This document shows, one piece after another, positions 23,148 to 34,973 of a stretch of DNA of 64,000 nucleotides. This stretch comes from Iris pallida (taxonomy: Eukaryota > Streptophyta > Magnoliopsida > Asparagales > Iridaceae): contig JANAVB010004000.1 in assembly GCA_029216955.1 (NCBI GenBank), positions 2,976,829-3,040,828 on the forward strand. The letters run 5' to 3'. The notes under the pieces are model-generated. The model searched no databases. It was not told where the DNA came from and worked only from the letters and a program-made list of their open reading frames with translations. The position numbers were made by a program, and so were the translations under genes. The first letter of the stretch is position 1; every line of letters starts with the position of its first letter.

Positions 23148-23894
23148 TGTCACTCTCCGATCCCGATATACATATTCTTTCATGAATCATGTACATGGTA
23201 TCCTGTATTTAGCATGTGCATAATTCTATTTATTATTTATTAATGGTTGCATGTAGCCTTTAAGTATGTCATTAGTGGAATGGTTAGAGCATGTTTAGAG
23301 ATTAGGGTTTTCTTAAGCCAATCCAACCCTACTATATATTCTCTTCCTTTTCTTCCTCCTCATAACCTTATTTTCCTCAACCACCATCATTAGGCAAGTA
23401 CAACTTGCTCAAAGGTGGAAATTTGTGCATTTTTCATCCTTGATTTTTCTTATGATATTATTTGTCTATATTGTTCTTCTCATCATCCTCTACAAGTTTA
23501 GTACTTGGTATTTTCGGTTTTGATGGATGGATTCTTGTAGATCTACGTTTATGGACGAGTTGTGCAAGTTTGAAGTTCATGGGTTCCCTGGCCATCTTTC
23601 TCGAATTTTTGAAGAAGATGAGCAGTTTGGCCGCATGTAGTCTTTGGTCGCATGAGTTTGGCCGCATGCAGCTTGGCTGCATGTAGTCTGGCCGCATGAG
23701 TTTGGCTGCATACAGTTTGGTCGCATGCAGTCTGGCCGCATGAGTCTGGCCGCATGAGTCTTTGGCCGTATGCAGTTTGGCCGCATGCAGTCTGGCCGCA
23801 TGAGTCTGGCCGCATGAGTCTTTGACCGCATGTAGTTTGGCCGTATGCAGTCTGGCCGCATGAGTCTGGCCACATGAGTCTTTGGCCGCATGAG
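23148..23894 (+). repeat. 5' LTR of element C, left part
   Basis: Starts TGTCACTCTCCG and matches 41708 onward. It contains a TATATATT at 23333-23340, a GCAAGT-ACA-ACTTGC stem-loop at 23394-23408, and the first part of the GGCCGCATG array (from about 23605). Relative to the 3' LTR it lacks about 140 bp (corresponding to about 42110-42250). It ends where element B is inserted, inside the array. Confidence 0.88.
23605..23894 (+). repeat. GGCCGCATG tandem array in C 5' LTR (left half)
   Basis: Irregular repeats of TGGCCGCATGAGTC and TTTGGCCGCATGCAG. The array resumes after element B at 34974-35105 and has a full sister array at about 42318-42780. Confidence 0.9.
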
Positions 23895-23989
23895 TGACAC
23901 GCCCCAGAACCAGAATACTAGAGAGCGGGGGAATGACTCAGCCAGCTACGTATTACGGGTAGATGAATATCGTATAATACGATCATTGC

Positions 23990-24590
23990 TAGGGGTGAGC
24001 ATCGGTTCGGTTCGGTTCAAACCGAACCGAATATGTGAAAACCAAAATAACCGTAAACCGTACTTTTCAAAACCGAAAACCGAACCGTTTTTATAAAAAC
24101 CAAACAAAAACCGAACCGAATTAATTCGGTTCGGTTTTCGGTCGGTTCGGTTTTATGGGCCAATGTGCATGGCCTTCAAGTTTTTAACAAAATGGGCCTA
24201 TTTAAATAACAAAATTTAAAAAAATATATGACATTATTGTATTTATGAATTGTTATATTACATAGAGTGAAAGATATTAGTATATATAGATTGAGGGTAG
24301 ATAGAGAGAGTGCTCAAAGAAGCACCGACATAGAATAGGAGAAGAGAGTACGCTCAGTTAGGGTTTAATAAACATTAGTATATTTATATTGTGGTAGTTT
24401 GATAAATTACTAAATATAAATCGGTTTTCGGTTCAGTTCAGTTTTTCGGATGAAGAACCGAAAACCAAACCGTTATTTCAAAATTTCAAACCGTAAACCG
24501 AACCGATAACCGAAAAAACCGAACCATTTGTCATATTTCGGTTCGGTTCAATTCGGTTTTCGGTTTTCAACCGTTATATGCTCACCCCTA
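23990..24590. mobile_element. hAT-type MITE, 601 bp
   Basis: Perfect 13-bp terminal inverted repeats TAGGGGTGAGCAT and ATGCTCACCCCTA are flanked by the 8-bp duplication ATCATTGC (23982-23989 and 24591-24598). The sister LTR at about 32412-32420 has a single ATCAATGCT at this place, which is the empty site. Ends are rich in CGGTTCGGTT on one side and CCGAACCG on the other, so the element can fold on itself. No coding capacity. An 8-bp duplication and TAGGGGTG-type ends indicate the hAT superfamily. Confidence 0.95.
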
Positions 24591-24925
24591 ATCATTGCTG
24601 TCTAAAAGACGAGGGGGTGGATACTACATGAAAGTCTCACTATGGTCACTTCATATCTATTATCTCAATCATTCAAACAAGAAACAGTAATAGAGAACAT
24701 GTAAGATAAAGTAGTAAGGCATCCCAAACGCTCAGTCAAAATGTTCTTGATATCTGGCTTTACAAAATGTAGCCAGATGATGTAGTAAGGTATACACAAT
24801 TGTTATCAGCTGCAGCCTGACTTTAGTTACAATTATGTAAAAGTAAGTACAAGACAATCCGACTAACATGTCAGTGCCAAACGGCAAAGTATAAAGTAAA
24901 TAACAAAACGAGCGAGGAAGTAAGG

Positions 24926-25032
24926 AACCCACTCGAGTCCTCCTGCGATCATCCCTCTAGTATTGACCATCTTGGAGGTGGAAGTAAGCTGAGTCCTCGG
25001 GGACCGGCTCTAAATCTGGCCATACAAAACCA
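24926..25032 (-). other. Conserved LTR box (element B, 3' copy)
   Basis: The minus strand carries TGGTTTTGTATGGCCAGAT through ACTAG to GAGTGGGTT, matching the boxes in A and C. One frame reads GFVWPD....PED and ends at the TAG of ACTAG. Confidence 0.5.
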
Positions 25033-26072
25033 GAGAGGTCAGACCTCAAATAGCAAGTACCGCAAGGAAGCACGATATAAGGAATTAAAACCAGTAATAA
25101 GAGAATATGATATATATATACCTCTGCTTGCTACTAGGATTCACAAATCATCACGACACTTCGAACCAACTTTCCAACCAAACAAGGACAGAAGTTCACC
25201 CGTCATATCCTGATACTCTGATCATCTCAGTAGTCGACAGAGTAGATGCAGTAGACAAACAAATCAATTTAAACGGCCATGCAACTGCTAGGGCTTGCTA
25301 CTGTGAGTTCCAAGTTATCCTGGAATTTTGCAATGAGGATTCCTCAGTTCTTACTATGAACAAGCAAGGCTAGTCTACCCAATCAATCAATTATGCCAAT
25401 CATGAATTAGACGAGTCCTAGCGGGACGCCAGTCATCAATATACAATAATAATATATAAGCAGATACCGCTCCCTGCCCGTGTGGCAGATTTGCAGTATC
25501 TGTGGGAACCAGTCGGCCTGTCGGGCACTAATAGTCCCAAAGGGGGCTGCCATGTAAGAGCTCAGGAGTCCATTCTCTCCATGCAATCATTATTTTATTT
25601 AACTTAGTAGCATCTATGTTAAGAGAAGTCCCATGCCGTGGATTATGGTCATTCAGAATGAGTACTTTCGTACGGGGTACGATATGCCCAACTCTACAAC
25701 GACACCCGTGCGGTTATGTTGTAGGTCTTATATAGAGTAATACAACAATCAAAACTAACCACGAGATAATCATGCCTTGACCATAAAGTACACACGCTGC
25801 TTTTGTAAAATAAATAAATAAATTGAAGCCTGCATGTGCATGTATGCCAATATTCGGGATCGGCCAATCGATTACAATAGTTCATAGTTAATATGAACGT
25901 ATCTTATTCATTCAATTTAATAAGACGACTAGCCAGTCTCTTAGTTCCATATAGGAACACATGATCAATTATTAATCAAGATAACAATCAATGTTAATTA
26001 ATGCCAAGATAACAATCAATGTAAATTAATGCCAAATTCGGGACAGAATCAGCCAAAAAGGCATTATGGGCT

Positions 26073-26480
26073 AGAGTTCATGCGGCCAGGAATGCTCATG
26101 CGGCCAGGATTGCTCATGCGGCCAGGATTGCTCATACGGCCAGGAATGCTCACGCAGCCAGGAATGCTCATGCGACCAGGATTGCTTATGCGGCCAGGAT
26201 TGTTCATACGGCCGGGAATGCTCATGCGGCCAGGAATGCTCATGCGACCAGGATTGCTCATACGTCCAGGATTGCTCATGCGGCCAGGAATGCTCATGCG
26301 GCCAGGATTGCTCATGCGGCCGGGAATGCTCATGCGGTCAGGAATGCTCATACGGCCAGGATTGCTCATGCGGCCAGGAATGATCATGCGGCCAGGATTG
26401 CTCATGCCGTCAGGAATGCTCATGCGGCCAGGATTGCTCATACGGCCAGGAATGCTCATGCGGCCAGGATTGCTCATGTT
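26073..26480 (-). repeat. 18-bp tandem array in B 3' LTR
   Basis: About 22 copies of GCGGCCAGGA(A/T)TGCTCAT (plus-strand reading). The minus strand contains TGGCCGCATGAG, the same word that builds the array of element C. The Met/Arg/Pro-repeat frames over it (26029-26622 plus, 26064-26486 minus) are array artefacts. Confidence 0.93.
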
Positions 26481-27135
26481 CTCCAAATTTTTGAGAACAG
26501 AACCATGGAGGCCATTGCTTCCAAGCTCTCTAAATCCTTCATTCCAAGCGCAAATATGGACTTACATAGGTCAAAATGGGGTAGAACGAAATTCTCTACA
26601 ACATAGAACTATCAAAACTTAAAAAATAACAAAGTTACTAGATCAAAACCCAAGAAATCCAAAAATGTATTAAACTTAGATCTACATGAAATGAGCCATG
26701 GAAATTGAAAATGCTAAATACTAAAGAGACTTAAGATCAAGTAAGGAAGATGATGGAACAAAAATACTGGGGTTCTATCATGAAGCAAGTTGGCACTTGC
26801 CTATGCGGCTGGGTAGGTGGGGAGGAGTAATGGAGGATGAAGAAAGAGTTAATTAGAAAAAGAGTAATGGAGAGAGAGAATGGGTTTGGGGCTTTAAATA
26901 AAGATGGGGTAGGTAGTGGTTGGTCGGGTTCAAGATGAATCACCAAAAACCGAAATAAACCAACCCAAGCCGGAATAAACTAAAAGCAAGACAAGTGCAG
27001 AAAGTAAAATACAGAAAAATAATTAACGGATAATTAAGGGAATTAAATACAGAACAAATGCATGATAAATATTAAATAAATACATTCAATCCGTACACGT
27101 ATTTAAAATACGTATTCTGGGAATGGAAAGTGACA

Positions 27136-27149
27136 TCTCTATCCTCCTT
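27136..27149 (-). other. Polypurine tract of element B
   Basis: AAGGAGGATAGAGA on the minus strand, directly before the 3' LTR and nearly identical to that of C. Confidence 0.75.
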
Positions 27150-27293
27150 AGAAAAATTCCGTCCTCGGAATTTTAAATCCAAGCAGGATAGAAACATCAG
27201 AGCTAAACTATTCTAAGTATAAGCAATTGGAGCAAGCAATCATTTTACAACGATAATAACAAGTAACATATCTAAATCTAACAATCTACAACA

Positions 27294-28355
27294 TCAAGTA
27301 ATTCTACTCATAAGGTGACAAGCATGAGGAGTTAAGACAATCAAGGTATACAGAAAGAGATATACCTTGTGAGTCAAACAGGTGCGGATACCGTGATCGG
27401 ATATCATCCTCACGTTTCCACGTTGACCCCCTAAAGAGTGATGACCCCAAGCAACCCGGACAAGGCTAATTGTTCGATTCTTGAGTAACTTCTCTCTTCG
27501 GTCCAAAATGGACACAGGCTGTTCCTCGTAAGACAGGTTGGTACCAACAACCAGCTCAGAATGATCAAGGATATAGCTTGGGTCTGATACATACCTTCGC
27601 AACTGAGATACATGAAACACATCATGCACCTCTCGTAACGAAGGTGGAAGGGATAAATGATAAGCAACATCGCCTATCCTATCAAGGATAGCAAATGGGC
27701 CCACGTATCGCGGACTCAATTTCTCGCGAACGCCAAATCTAATGACCCCACGGGTAGGTGAGATCCGTAAGAACATGTGGTCCCCAACAAAAAACTCTAG
27801 CGGCCTACGATACTGGTCTCCCCAATAATGATGTCGATCCTGCGCAACTCGAAGTCGCTCTCTAATTCCCTTAACCACTTCAACTGTCTGGACAATCATT
27901 TCTGGGCCTAGCATCTTCCTCTCCCCGATATCATCCTATGCTAGTGGCGACCTACACTTCTTACCATATAGTACTTCAAATGACGCCATCTGGATACTGG
28001 CTTGATAACTGTTGTTGTATGAGAACTCGACTAAGTGCAGGTGGCTCTCCCAAGATCTTTCAAAATCCAGAGTGCAAGCTCGTAACATATCTTCCAAAGT
28101 CTGAATTGTTCTTTCTGATTGTCCGTCTTTCTGGGGATGGTAAGCCGTGCTAAATCTTAACTTGGTACCCAGACTATGATGTAAGCTCTTCCAGAAATGT
28201 GATGTAAAGTGGGTATCTCGGTCTGACACAATGCTGATAGGGACTCTATGCTGCCTGACTATCTGCTACATATACAACTCTGCCAACTTTTCTTTAGATT
28301 GCCCTACTCTAAAAGGAAGAAAGTGTGCCACCTTTGTAAGCCGATCTACTATCAC
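27294..28355 (-). pseudogene. int: Integrase core and chromodomain-like tail of element B (broken)
   Basis: The piece from about 28229 down carries [12 protein letters not shown] with the second catalytic Asp, GQSERTI with the catalytic Glu, and the [14 protein letters not shown] segment. After a stop near 27936 the frame from 27914 carries KLSPRYVGPF, EVHDVFHVSQL and YEEQPVSILDRRE. After AWGHHSLG the frame shifts within GGGGTCAACG at about 27428, so the expected STWERE... ending is lost in this frame and the open frame runs on to 27294. A stop also lies between the integrase piece with [13 protein letters not shown] (about 28300-28355) and the core. Role as in element A. Confidence 0.88.
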
Positions 28356-29684
28356 CTAAATAACATCTTTACCACTTGGTGATCTCGGTAAACCGGTCAC
28401 AAAGTCCATTGTGATGTGTTCCCATTTCCATTCCGGAATAGGAAGCAGTTGCAATAATCCAGCTGGCCTCTGCTGTTCTGCCTTCACTTGCTGACATATC
28501 AAGCAACGGGAAACGAATCTGGCTATCTCCCTCTTTATTCCGTTCCACCAGAAGTGCTGCTTGATATCTTGGTCCATCTTGGTCCCTCCAGGGTGTATAG
28601 AATACTGAAAACTGTGAGCTTCTGTCATAACCTCCTGTCTGATATCTCCAGTAGGTACACATAGACGTGATCCAAACCTAAGCGTACCATCTTCATGAAT
28701 TTTTATCTCCTTTCTAAGTCCTGACTCATATTCTGTCCTGAGCTTCTGAATCCTTGGATCCTGTGCCTGAGCTGCCTTGATCCTGTCTACCAAGTCGGAT
28801 TGAACTTGTTGACTTGCCAGAATTCCTATATCATTAGGAAGTATAACCTCGATGCCCATATTCTGAAGGTCTTCTAAGATATGCTTCTGCGTTGTCAACG
28901 TAAATGCACCACCTCTCCTGCTAAGAGTATCTGCTACCACATTAGCCTTGCCTGGGTGATACTGAAGCTCCATGTCGTAATCCTTGATCAATTCCAACCA
29001 TCTTCTCTGTCTCATGTTCAGTTTCTTCTGAGTAAAGATGTACTTTAGACTTTTGTGGTCTGTGTACATGTCCACTCGATCACTATATAAGTAATGCCTT
29101 CATATCTTTAAGGCAAATACTACTGCCGCCAACTCCAAGTCATGAGTTGGATAATTCTTCTCGTGGTCCCAAAGTTGTCTAGATGCGTATGCTATCACTT
29201 CCCATGTTGCATGAGGACACATCCAAGTCCTTTACCTGATGCATCATAATATACAGTAAAACCTCCAGGTCCAACCGACAATGTAAGAATAGGCGCTGAT
29301 ATCAACTTCTGCTTCAAATTCTCAAATGATGACTGGCATTCTGTCGACCATACGAATGGCACATACTTCCGTGTCAATCGATTCATGGGTGCTTAAAGTC
29401 TCACAAAGTCTGATACGAACCTTCTGTAATATCCTGCCAATCCCAAGAAACTCCGTACATCAGCTATGGTCTTGGGTACTGGCCAACTCTCTACTGTTTC
29501 TACCTTCTTGGGATCCACTGCTACTCTGGCTCCTGATATGATGTGACCCAAAAATAAAATATGATCCGTTCAGAACTCACACTTGCTGAGCTTGGCATAC
29601 AACTGGTTCTCTATCAGAATCTGTAACACTTTTTGGAGGTGGTCTTCATGCTCCTCTTCACTGGCAGAGTATACGAGAATGTCG
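28356..29684 (-). pseudogene. pol: RT C-terminus, RNase H and integrase N-terminus of element B (broken)
   Basis: After the frameshift at about 29730 the RT active site reads FFDD (codons complementary to 29681-29692) in a frame different from upstream RT. A fragment at 29195-29386 carries the start of RNase H with [21 protein letters not shown]. The 28356-29075 piece carries [12 protein letters not shown], then [18 protein letters not shown], the integrase zinc domain (HPGGTKM...CLICQQVK) and [10 protein letters not shown] with the first catalytic Asp. Several stops separate the pieces. Confidence 0.9.
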
Positions 29685-30720
29685 TCAAAAAATACAACAA
29701 CAAACTGATCCAAGTATGGCATAAATACGGTTCATCAAATCCATAAGTATTGCTGGAGCATTGGTCAAACCAAACGGCATTACTAAGAATTCATAATGTC
29801 CATTCTTCGACCTGAATGCTGTCTTGGAAATATCCTCCTTCCGAACCCTCACTTGATGATACCGTGAACGAAAATCTATCTTGGAGAAAACTCTAGCTCT
29901 GCTCAACTGATCAAACAAGTCATCGATCCTAGGTAATGGGTATTTGTTCTTTATGGTTGCCGCGTTAAGCTTTCTGTAATCAATGCACAATCTGGATGAC
30001 CCATCCTTCTTTCCCACAAGTACCACTGGTGCTGCCCATGGTGATATGCTAGCTTGGATGAACTTCTTCTCCTTCAGTTCCTCTATGTGTTGATATACCT
30101 TGGCCTGCTCTAAATCTGCCATTCTGTAAACCCGATCTGATATCGGTTTAGTTTCAGGTGCCAATTCTATACTGAACTCAATATCTCTAACTGGGGGTAG
30201 ACCTGGAAGTTCTTCAGGAAATACGTCTAGAAACTCTTCAACTACCTTCGGAACTTGAACTTCTTCCATTGCTGTTACTACTCCCTGCTCTTGTTGAGTT
30301 GCCACTGATCTGACTAAGATGAACCGCTTCATGCCTGGAATATCAAAAGATACACTCCCTCTACGACAATCTATTATCGCATGACTGTCTTTCAGCCAGT
30401 CCATGCCTAAGATAACGTCAAAATTTCCAACAGGAAATTCTATCAACCAGGCGGGTAAAGAATGCCCGCAAACTACAACGCTACACGCTAGAATAATTCT
30501 ACTAACTCCTACGAGCCCATTACCAGTGAGTATATTCAACCTCCCTGGCAATGCCTCGAACTCCATTCCTAGCCGTGTTGCAAATTGTGCAGATATAAAT
30601 GAGTGTGATGCTCCCGAATCAAACAATACTACTGCAGGATTTGAGGCGACGAGAATATTACCTGCCACAACATCTTTCGATGCCAATGCCTCTTCCAAGG
30701 ACAGAGTGAATGCCTGCCCT
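29685..30720 (-). pseudogene. pol: Protease and RT N-terminus of element B (broken)
   Basis: Aspartic protease [12 protein letters not shown] lies near 30610-30630 and continues through IILGMDWL-like sequence ([10 protein letters not shown]). RT begins around 30200 with [32 protein letters not shown] and [13 protein letters not shown]. The frame ends at 29685 because about two bases are missing at NRI(F)..P near 29725-29730, just before the active site. Upstream, the frame is the same as that of the zinc-knuckle piece at 30831-31082 but is separated by stops. Confidence 0.92.
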
Positions 30721-30830
30721 CGACCTCCTTATTGGTTCCCATGTTGCGGCCTAGCCTGGTGCTGCTGCTGGCCCCTGCCTTGATGATGCTGGGGTATTCT
30801 ATGCTGGTGTTGCTGCATCGGCGGTCCCTG

Positions 30831-32130
30831 CTACCGAAATATCTGAGCTTGCGACATAAATGGGCGCTGTGCCAATGGTCTCACTGCCACCGCTGGTCCT
30901 CGATACTGGCCTGCCCCTGGTGATGGCAGAACAGGAAATTGTTGCACTGGTCCTCCTGACCTCGAATTCATGGGACAGGTGGTAACCCGATGATCTGGAC
31001 TTCCACATATCAAATGCTGCCCGTTCAATGTCCGACATATATCTCTAGTGTGCCCTACCTTCCCATAATAAGTGCAGCCCATTGGGGGTTGCTGGTTCTT
31101 CCTCTGTTGCTGTTGCTATTGCCTTGGTGGTGCTGGCCCTCGTATTGCCCTATCGTGAATACGAATGCTAAGGGACGATGCTGTTGTTCGGGGCGCTACT
31201 CCCCCTCCTCCTTCAATATGACTGTGGGATCTCTTCTGACCTCCAGTCCTTGCTGCAATCCTCTGAATGGTGATCTAATGCCTTCGGGTTGCCGTCAACA
31301 CTTTGTCAAAAGTCTGATAATTGTGCCCCTCTATCAATTGCAAGAGCTCAAGATGAAACCCTTGCTAAATCTCATAGCCCTCTGGCTCTCTGTCGCTACC
31401 ATCTCTGGGGTTAACCTACTCAATCTGCAGAACTCCGCTGCATAAGCATCTACCGTCTTGTCGGCCTGCTTGAGGTTGATAAACTTCTGTTGTAGCTCAA
31501 ACTGCGCCACAACTCTATAGTACTTGGTCTTGAATCTCGCAATAAAATTACCCCAAGCAACAGGATGTCTGATGCCCACTTCCTCTGATTCCCACCAATC
31601 ACGTACGAGATCCTGAAGTAACAACTTCACTTGATCCACACGTTCTTCTGCCAGCACCTTAGCTGCTATCAAAATAGCCTCAACGTCCTTAAGCCATGTA
31701 TTTGCTGCGATGGCATCTTCCGTGCCCTCAAAACGGGGGGTTGTACTTGCAAAATCTAGTTGTTGCTCCTAAATCTGTCCTCGCCCCTCTTTCCAAAGCC
31801 GTCTGCAATCCTTGGTTGAGTAGTACGTTCTGCTCTTGCAACTGAGCGTGCATGCGCTACTGGGCTAACATCTGATGTTGCTGAGTAGCCATCATCCCTC
31901 TCATGATCGCCAGAAGGGCTGGTGTGTCCACTTCCACAGGGGTAGGTAGAACTATTGGTGGTGTAGGAACCGCCGGATACTGCGGTCCAGCTGTTGGTTC
32001 CACTATCACTTCTTCTTGGATAGTCTCTTGAGGTAGTTCTGGCCCTTGTTGCTGACCAACATGGCCAAGTTGCCCATGTTGCCCTTGTTGTTGCTGTCCA
32101 GTCCTGACAGATGCGGACGAGGTATCCCTA
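30831..32130 (-). pseudogene. gag: Gag of element B (broken)
   Basis: The N-terminal part is Gln-rich (QQQ and QH runs, about 31790-32110). The core gag domain lies at 31334-31760, with FEGTEDAIAANTWLKDVEAIL, DLVRDWWESEE and VDAYAAEFCRLSRLTPEM. The zinc knuckles (30990-31082) are both damaged: the first is CTYYGKVGH....C with Tyr for the second Cys, the second has His for the first Cys (H-L-I-CGSPDH....C). Frames shift at least twice. A T-rich tract ending TTTAG lies just upstream of the frame (about 32130-32140), as at the same place in A and C, and no nearby in-frame ATG is seen. Confidence 0.85.
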
Positions 32131-32297
32131 AAGAAAGGGACAAGAGAACAATCAACGATCGAACGTGAAGTACCAATAAAGTCGAAGGATACTGGAATGT
32201 CAAGCTAGGGTTGAGAACAACGAATCATGAGATCAAGGTAGAACATGTATGATTAAGACATCGTATAAATTAAAATACCCCACAAGTCTGAAATCAG

Positions 32298-32323
32298 ACC
32301 TGCATGGGCCACCACTAAAACCT
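32298..32323 (-). other. Candidate primer-binding site of element B
   Basis: Minus strand reads AGGTTTTAG then TGGTGGCCCATGCAGG directly after the LTR end. It is the same core as in A and D. Confidence 0.5.
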
Positions 32324-32744
32324 TGTCACGCCCCAGAACCAGAATACTGGTGAGCGGGGGAATGACTCAGCCAGCTACGTATTAAGGGTAGATGAATATC
32401 GTATAATAGGATCAATGCTATCTAAAAGACGAGAGGGTGCATACTATATGAAAGTCTCACTATGGTCACTTCACATCTATTGTCTCAATCATTCAAACAA
32501 CAAACAATAATAGAGAATATGTAAGATAAAGCAGTAAGGCGTCCCAAACGCTTAGTCAAAATGTTCTTGATATTTGGCTTTACAAAATATAGCCAGATGA
32601 TGTAGTAAGGTATACACAATTGTTATCAGCTGTAGCCCGACTTTAGTTACAATTATGTAAAAGTAATACAAGACAATCCGACTAACATGTCGATGCCAAA
32701 CGGAAAAGTATAAAGTAAATAACAAAACGAGCGTGGAAGTAAGG

Positions 32745-32851
32745 AACCCACTCGAGTCCTCCTGCGATCATCCCTCTAGTATTGACCATCTTGGAGGTGG
32801 AAGTAAGCTGAGTCCTCGGGGACCGGCTCTAAATCTGGCCATGCAAAACTA
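32745..32851 (-). other. Conserved LTR box (element B, 5' copy)
   Basis: Same block as in the 3' LTR, with GFVWPD changed to SFAWPD by point differences. It ends in ACTAG and GAGTGGGTT. Confidence 0.5.
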
Positions 32852-33891
32852 GAGAGGTTAGACCTCAAATAGCAAGTACCATAAGGAAGCACGATATGAG
32901 GAATTAAAACCAATAATAAGAGAATATGATATATATACCTCTGCTTGTAACTAGGATTCACGTAACATCACGACACTTCGAACCAACTTCTCAACCAAAC
33001 ATGGACAGAAGTTGACCCGTCATATCCTGATACTCTGATCATCTCAGTAGTCGACAGAGTAGATACAGTACACAAACAAATCAATTTAAACGGCCATACA
33101 ACTGCTACGACTTGCTATTGTGAGTTCCAAGTTATCTTGGAATTTTGCAATAAGGATTCTTCAGTTCTTACTATGAGCAAGTAAGGCTAGTCTACCCAAT
33201 CAATTAATTGCGCCAATCATAAATTAGACGAGTCCCAGCGGGACGCCCATCATCAATATACAATAATAATATATAAACAGATACCGCTTCCTGCCCGTGT
33301 GGCAGATTTGCAGTATCTGTGGGAACCAGCCGGCCTGTCGGGCACTAATAGTCCCAAAGAGGGCTGCCATATAAGAACTCGGGAATCCATTCTCTTCATG
33401 CAATCATTATTTTATTTAACTTAGTAGCCTCTATGTTAAGAGAAGTCCCATGCCGTGGATCATGGTCATTCATAATAGGTACTTTCATATGGTGTACGAT
33501 ATGCCCAACTCTATAACGACACCTGTGCAGTTATGTTGTAGGTCTTATATAGCGTAATGCAACAATCAAAACTAACCATGGGATAATCAAGCCTTGACCA
33601 TAAATTACACATGCTGTTTTTATAAAATAAATAAATAATTGAAGCCTGCATGTGCCTGTATGCCAATATTCGGGATCGGCCAATCGATTACAATAGTTCA
33701 TAGTTAATATGAACGTGTCTCATTCATTCAATTTAATAAGATGACTAGCCAGCCTCTTAGTTCCATCTAGGAACACATGATCAATTATTAATCAAGATAA
33801 TAATCAATGTTAATTAATGCCAAGATAACAATCAATGTCAATTAATGCCAAATTTGGGACATAATCAGCCAAAAATGCATTATGGGCTAGA

Positions 33892-34315
33892 GTTCATGCG
33901 GCCAGGATTGATCATACGGCCAGGAATGCTCATGCGGCCAGGATTGCTCATGCGGCCAGGAATGCTCATGCGGCCAGGATTGCTCATGCTGCCAGGAATG
34001 CTCATGCGGCCAGGATTGCTCATGCGGCCAGGAATGCTGATGCGGCCAGGATTGCTCATGCGGCCAGGATTGCTCATGCGACCAGGAATGCTCATATGGC
34101 CAGAAATGCTCATACGGCCAGGATTGCTCATGCGGCCAGGAATGCTCATGCGGCCAGGAATGCTCATACGGCCAGGAATGCTTATGCGGCCAGGATTTCT
34201 CATACGGCCAGGAATGCTCATACGGTCAGGTTTGCTCATGCGGCCAAGAATGCTCATGCGGCCAGGATTGCTCATGCGGCCAGGAATGCTCATGTGGCCA
34301 GGATTGCTCATGTTC
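33892..34315 (-). repeat. 18-bp tandem array in B 5' LTR
   Basis: About 23 copies of GCGGCCAGGA(A/T)TGCTCAT in plus-strand reading. It produces spurious repeat frames on both strands. Confidence 0.93.
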
Positions 34316-34973
34316 ACTAAATTTTCTGAGAACAGAACCATGGAAGCCATTGCTTCTAAGCTCTCTAAATCCTTCATTCCAAGCCAAATTTGGACTTCCA
34401 TAGGTCAAAATGGGGTAGAACAAAATTCTCTATAATATGGAACCATCAAAACTTGGAAAATAACAAAGTTACTAGATCAAAACCCAAGAAATCCAAAAAA
34501 TATATTAAACTTAGATCTACATGAAATGAGCCATGGAAATTGAAAATGCTAAATACTAAAGAGACTTAAGATCAAGTAAGGAAGATGATGGAACAAAAAT
34601 ATTGGGGTTCCATCATGAAGCAAGTTGGCACTTGCCTATGCGGCTGGGTAGGTGGGGAGGAGTAATGGAGGATGAAAAAAGAGTTAATGAGAAGAAGAGT
34701 AATGGAGAAAGAGAGAGAATAGGTTTGGGGCTTTTAATGAAGATGGGGTAGGTAGAGGTTGGTCGGGTTCAAGATGAATCGCCAAAAACCGAAATAAAAC
34801 AACCCAAGCCGAAATAAACTAAAAGCAAGACAAGTGCAGAAAGTAACATACAGAAAAATAATTAACGGATAATTAAGGGAATTAAATACAGAACAAATGC
34901 ATGATAAATAAAAATAAATACATTCAAGCAGTACACGTATTTAAAATACGTATTCTGTGAACGGAAAGTGACA

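Larger units (their letters stand above)
23895..27135 (-). repeat. 3' LTR of element B (contains a hAT MITE)
   Basis: On the plus strand it runs from TGACACGCCCC (one base changed from TGTCACGCCCC at 32324) to GTGACA at 27130-27135. Without the 601-bp MITE and its duplicated site it is about 2.63 kb, close to the 5' LTR. It holds the conserved box (24926-25032), an 18-bp tandem array (26073-26480) and a leader stem-loop (26785-26800). Confidence 0.9.
23895..34973 (-). mobile_element. Ty3/gypsy (Tekay/Del-like) element B, nested in C
   Basis: A minus-strand element whose LTRs (3' 23895-27135; 5' 32324-34973) flank a gag-pol locus. Outer flanks are ATGAG (23890-23894) and ATAAG (34974-34978), a 5-bp target duplication with one transition. 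Sequence on both sides is the array of the C 5' LTR, proving insertion into C. The 3' LTR carries a later hAT MITE. Coding regions have frameshifts and stops but keep most signature residues. Lineage call is from the same chromodomain-like tail as A and C. Confidence 0.9.
32324..34973 (-). repeat. 5' LTR of element B
   Basis: A 2,650-bp LTR from TGTCAC at 32324 to GTGACA at 34968-34973 (plus-strand reading). It keeps the empty hAT site near 32412-32420, the conserved box at 32745-32851, the 18-bp array at 33892-34315, the stem-loop at 34620-34635 and a C-rich TTTATTAAA-type promoter region near 34735-34750 on the minus strand. Confidence 0.92.

Noticed and set aside
23577..23900. Array of evenly spaced repeats considered as a CRISPR-like array
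   Set aside because: Units are contiguous variants with no unique spacers, inside a plant LTR; no cas genes.
26029..26622. Met/Arg/Pro/Gly-repeat frames, also at 33845-34435
   Set aside because: An 18-bp unit is a multiple of three, so the array stays open in several frames on both strands. It lies in the B LTRs.
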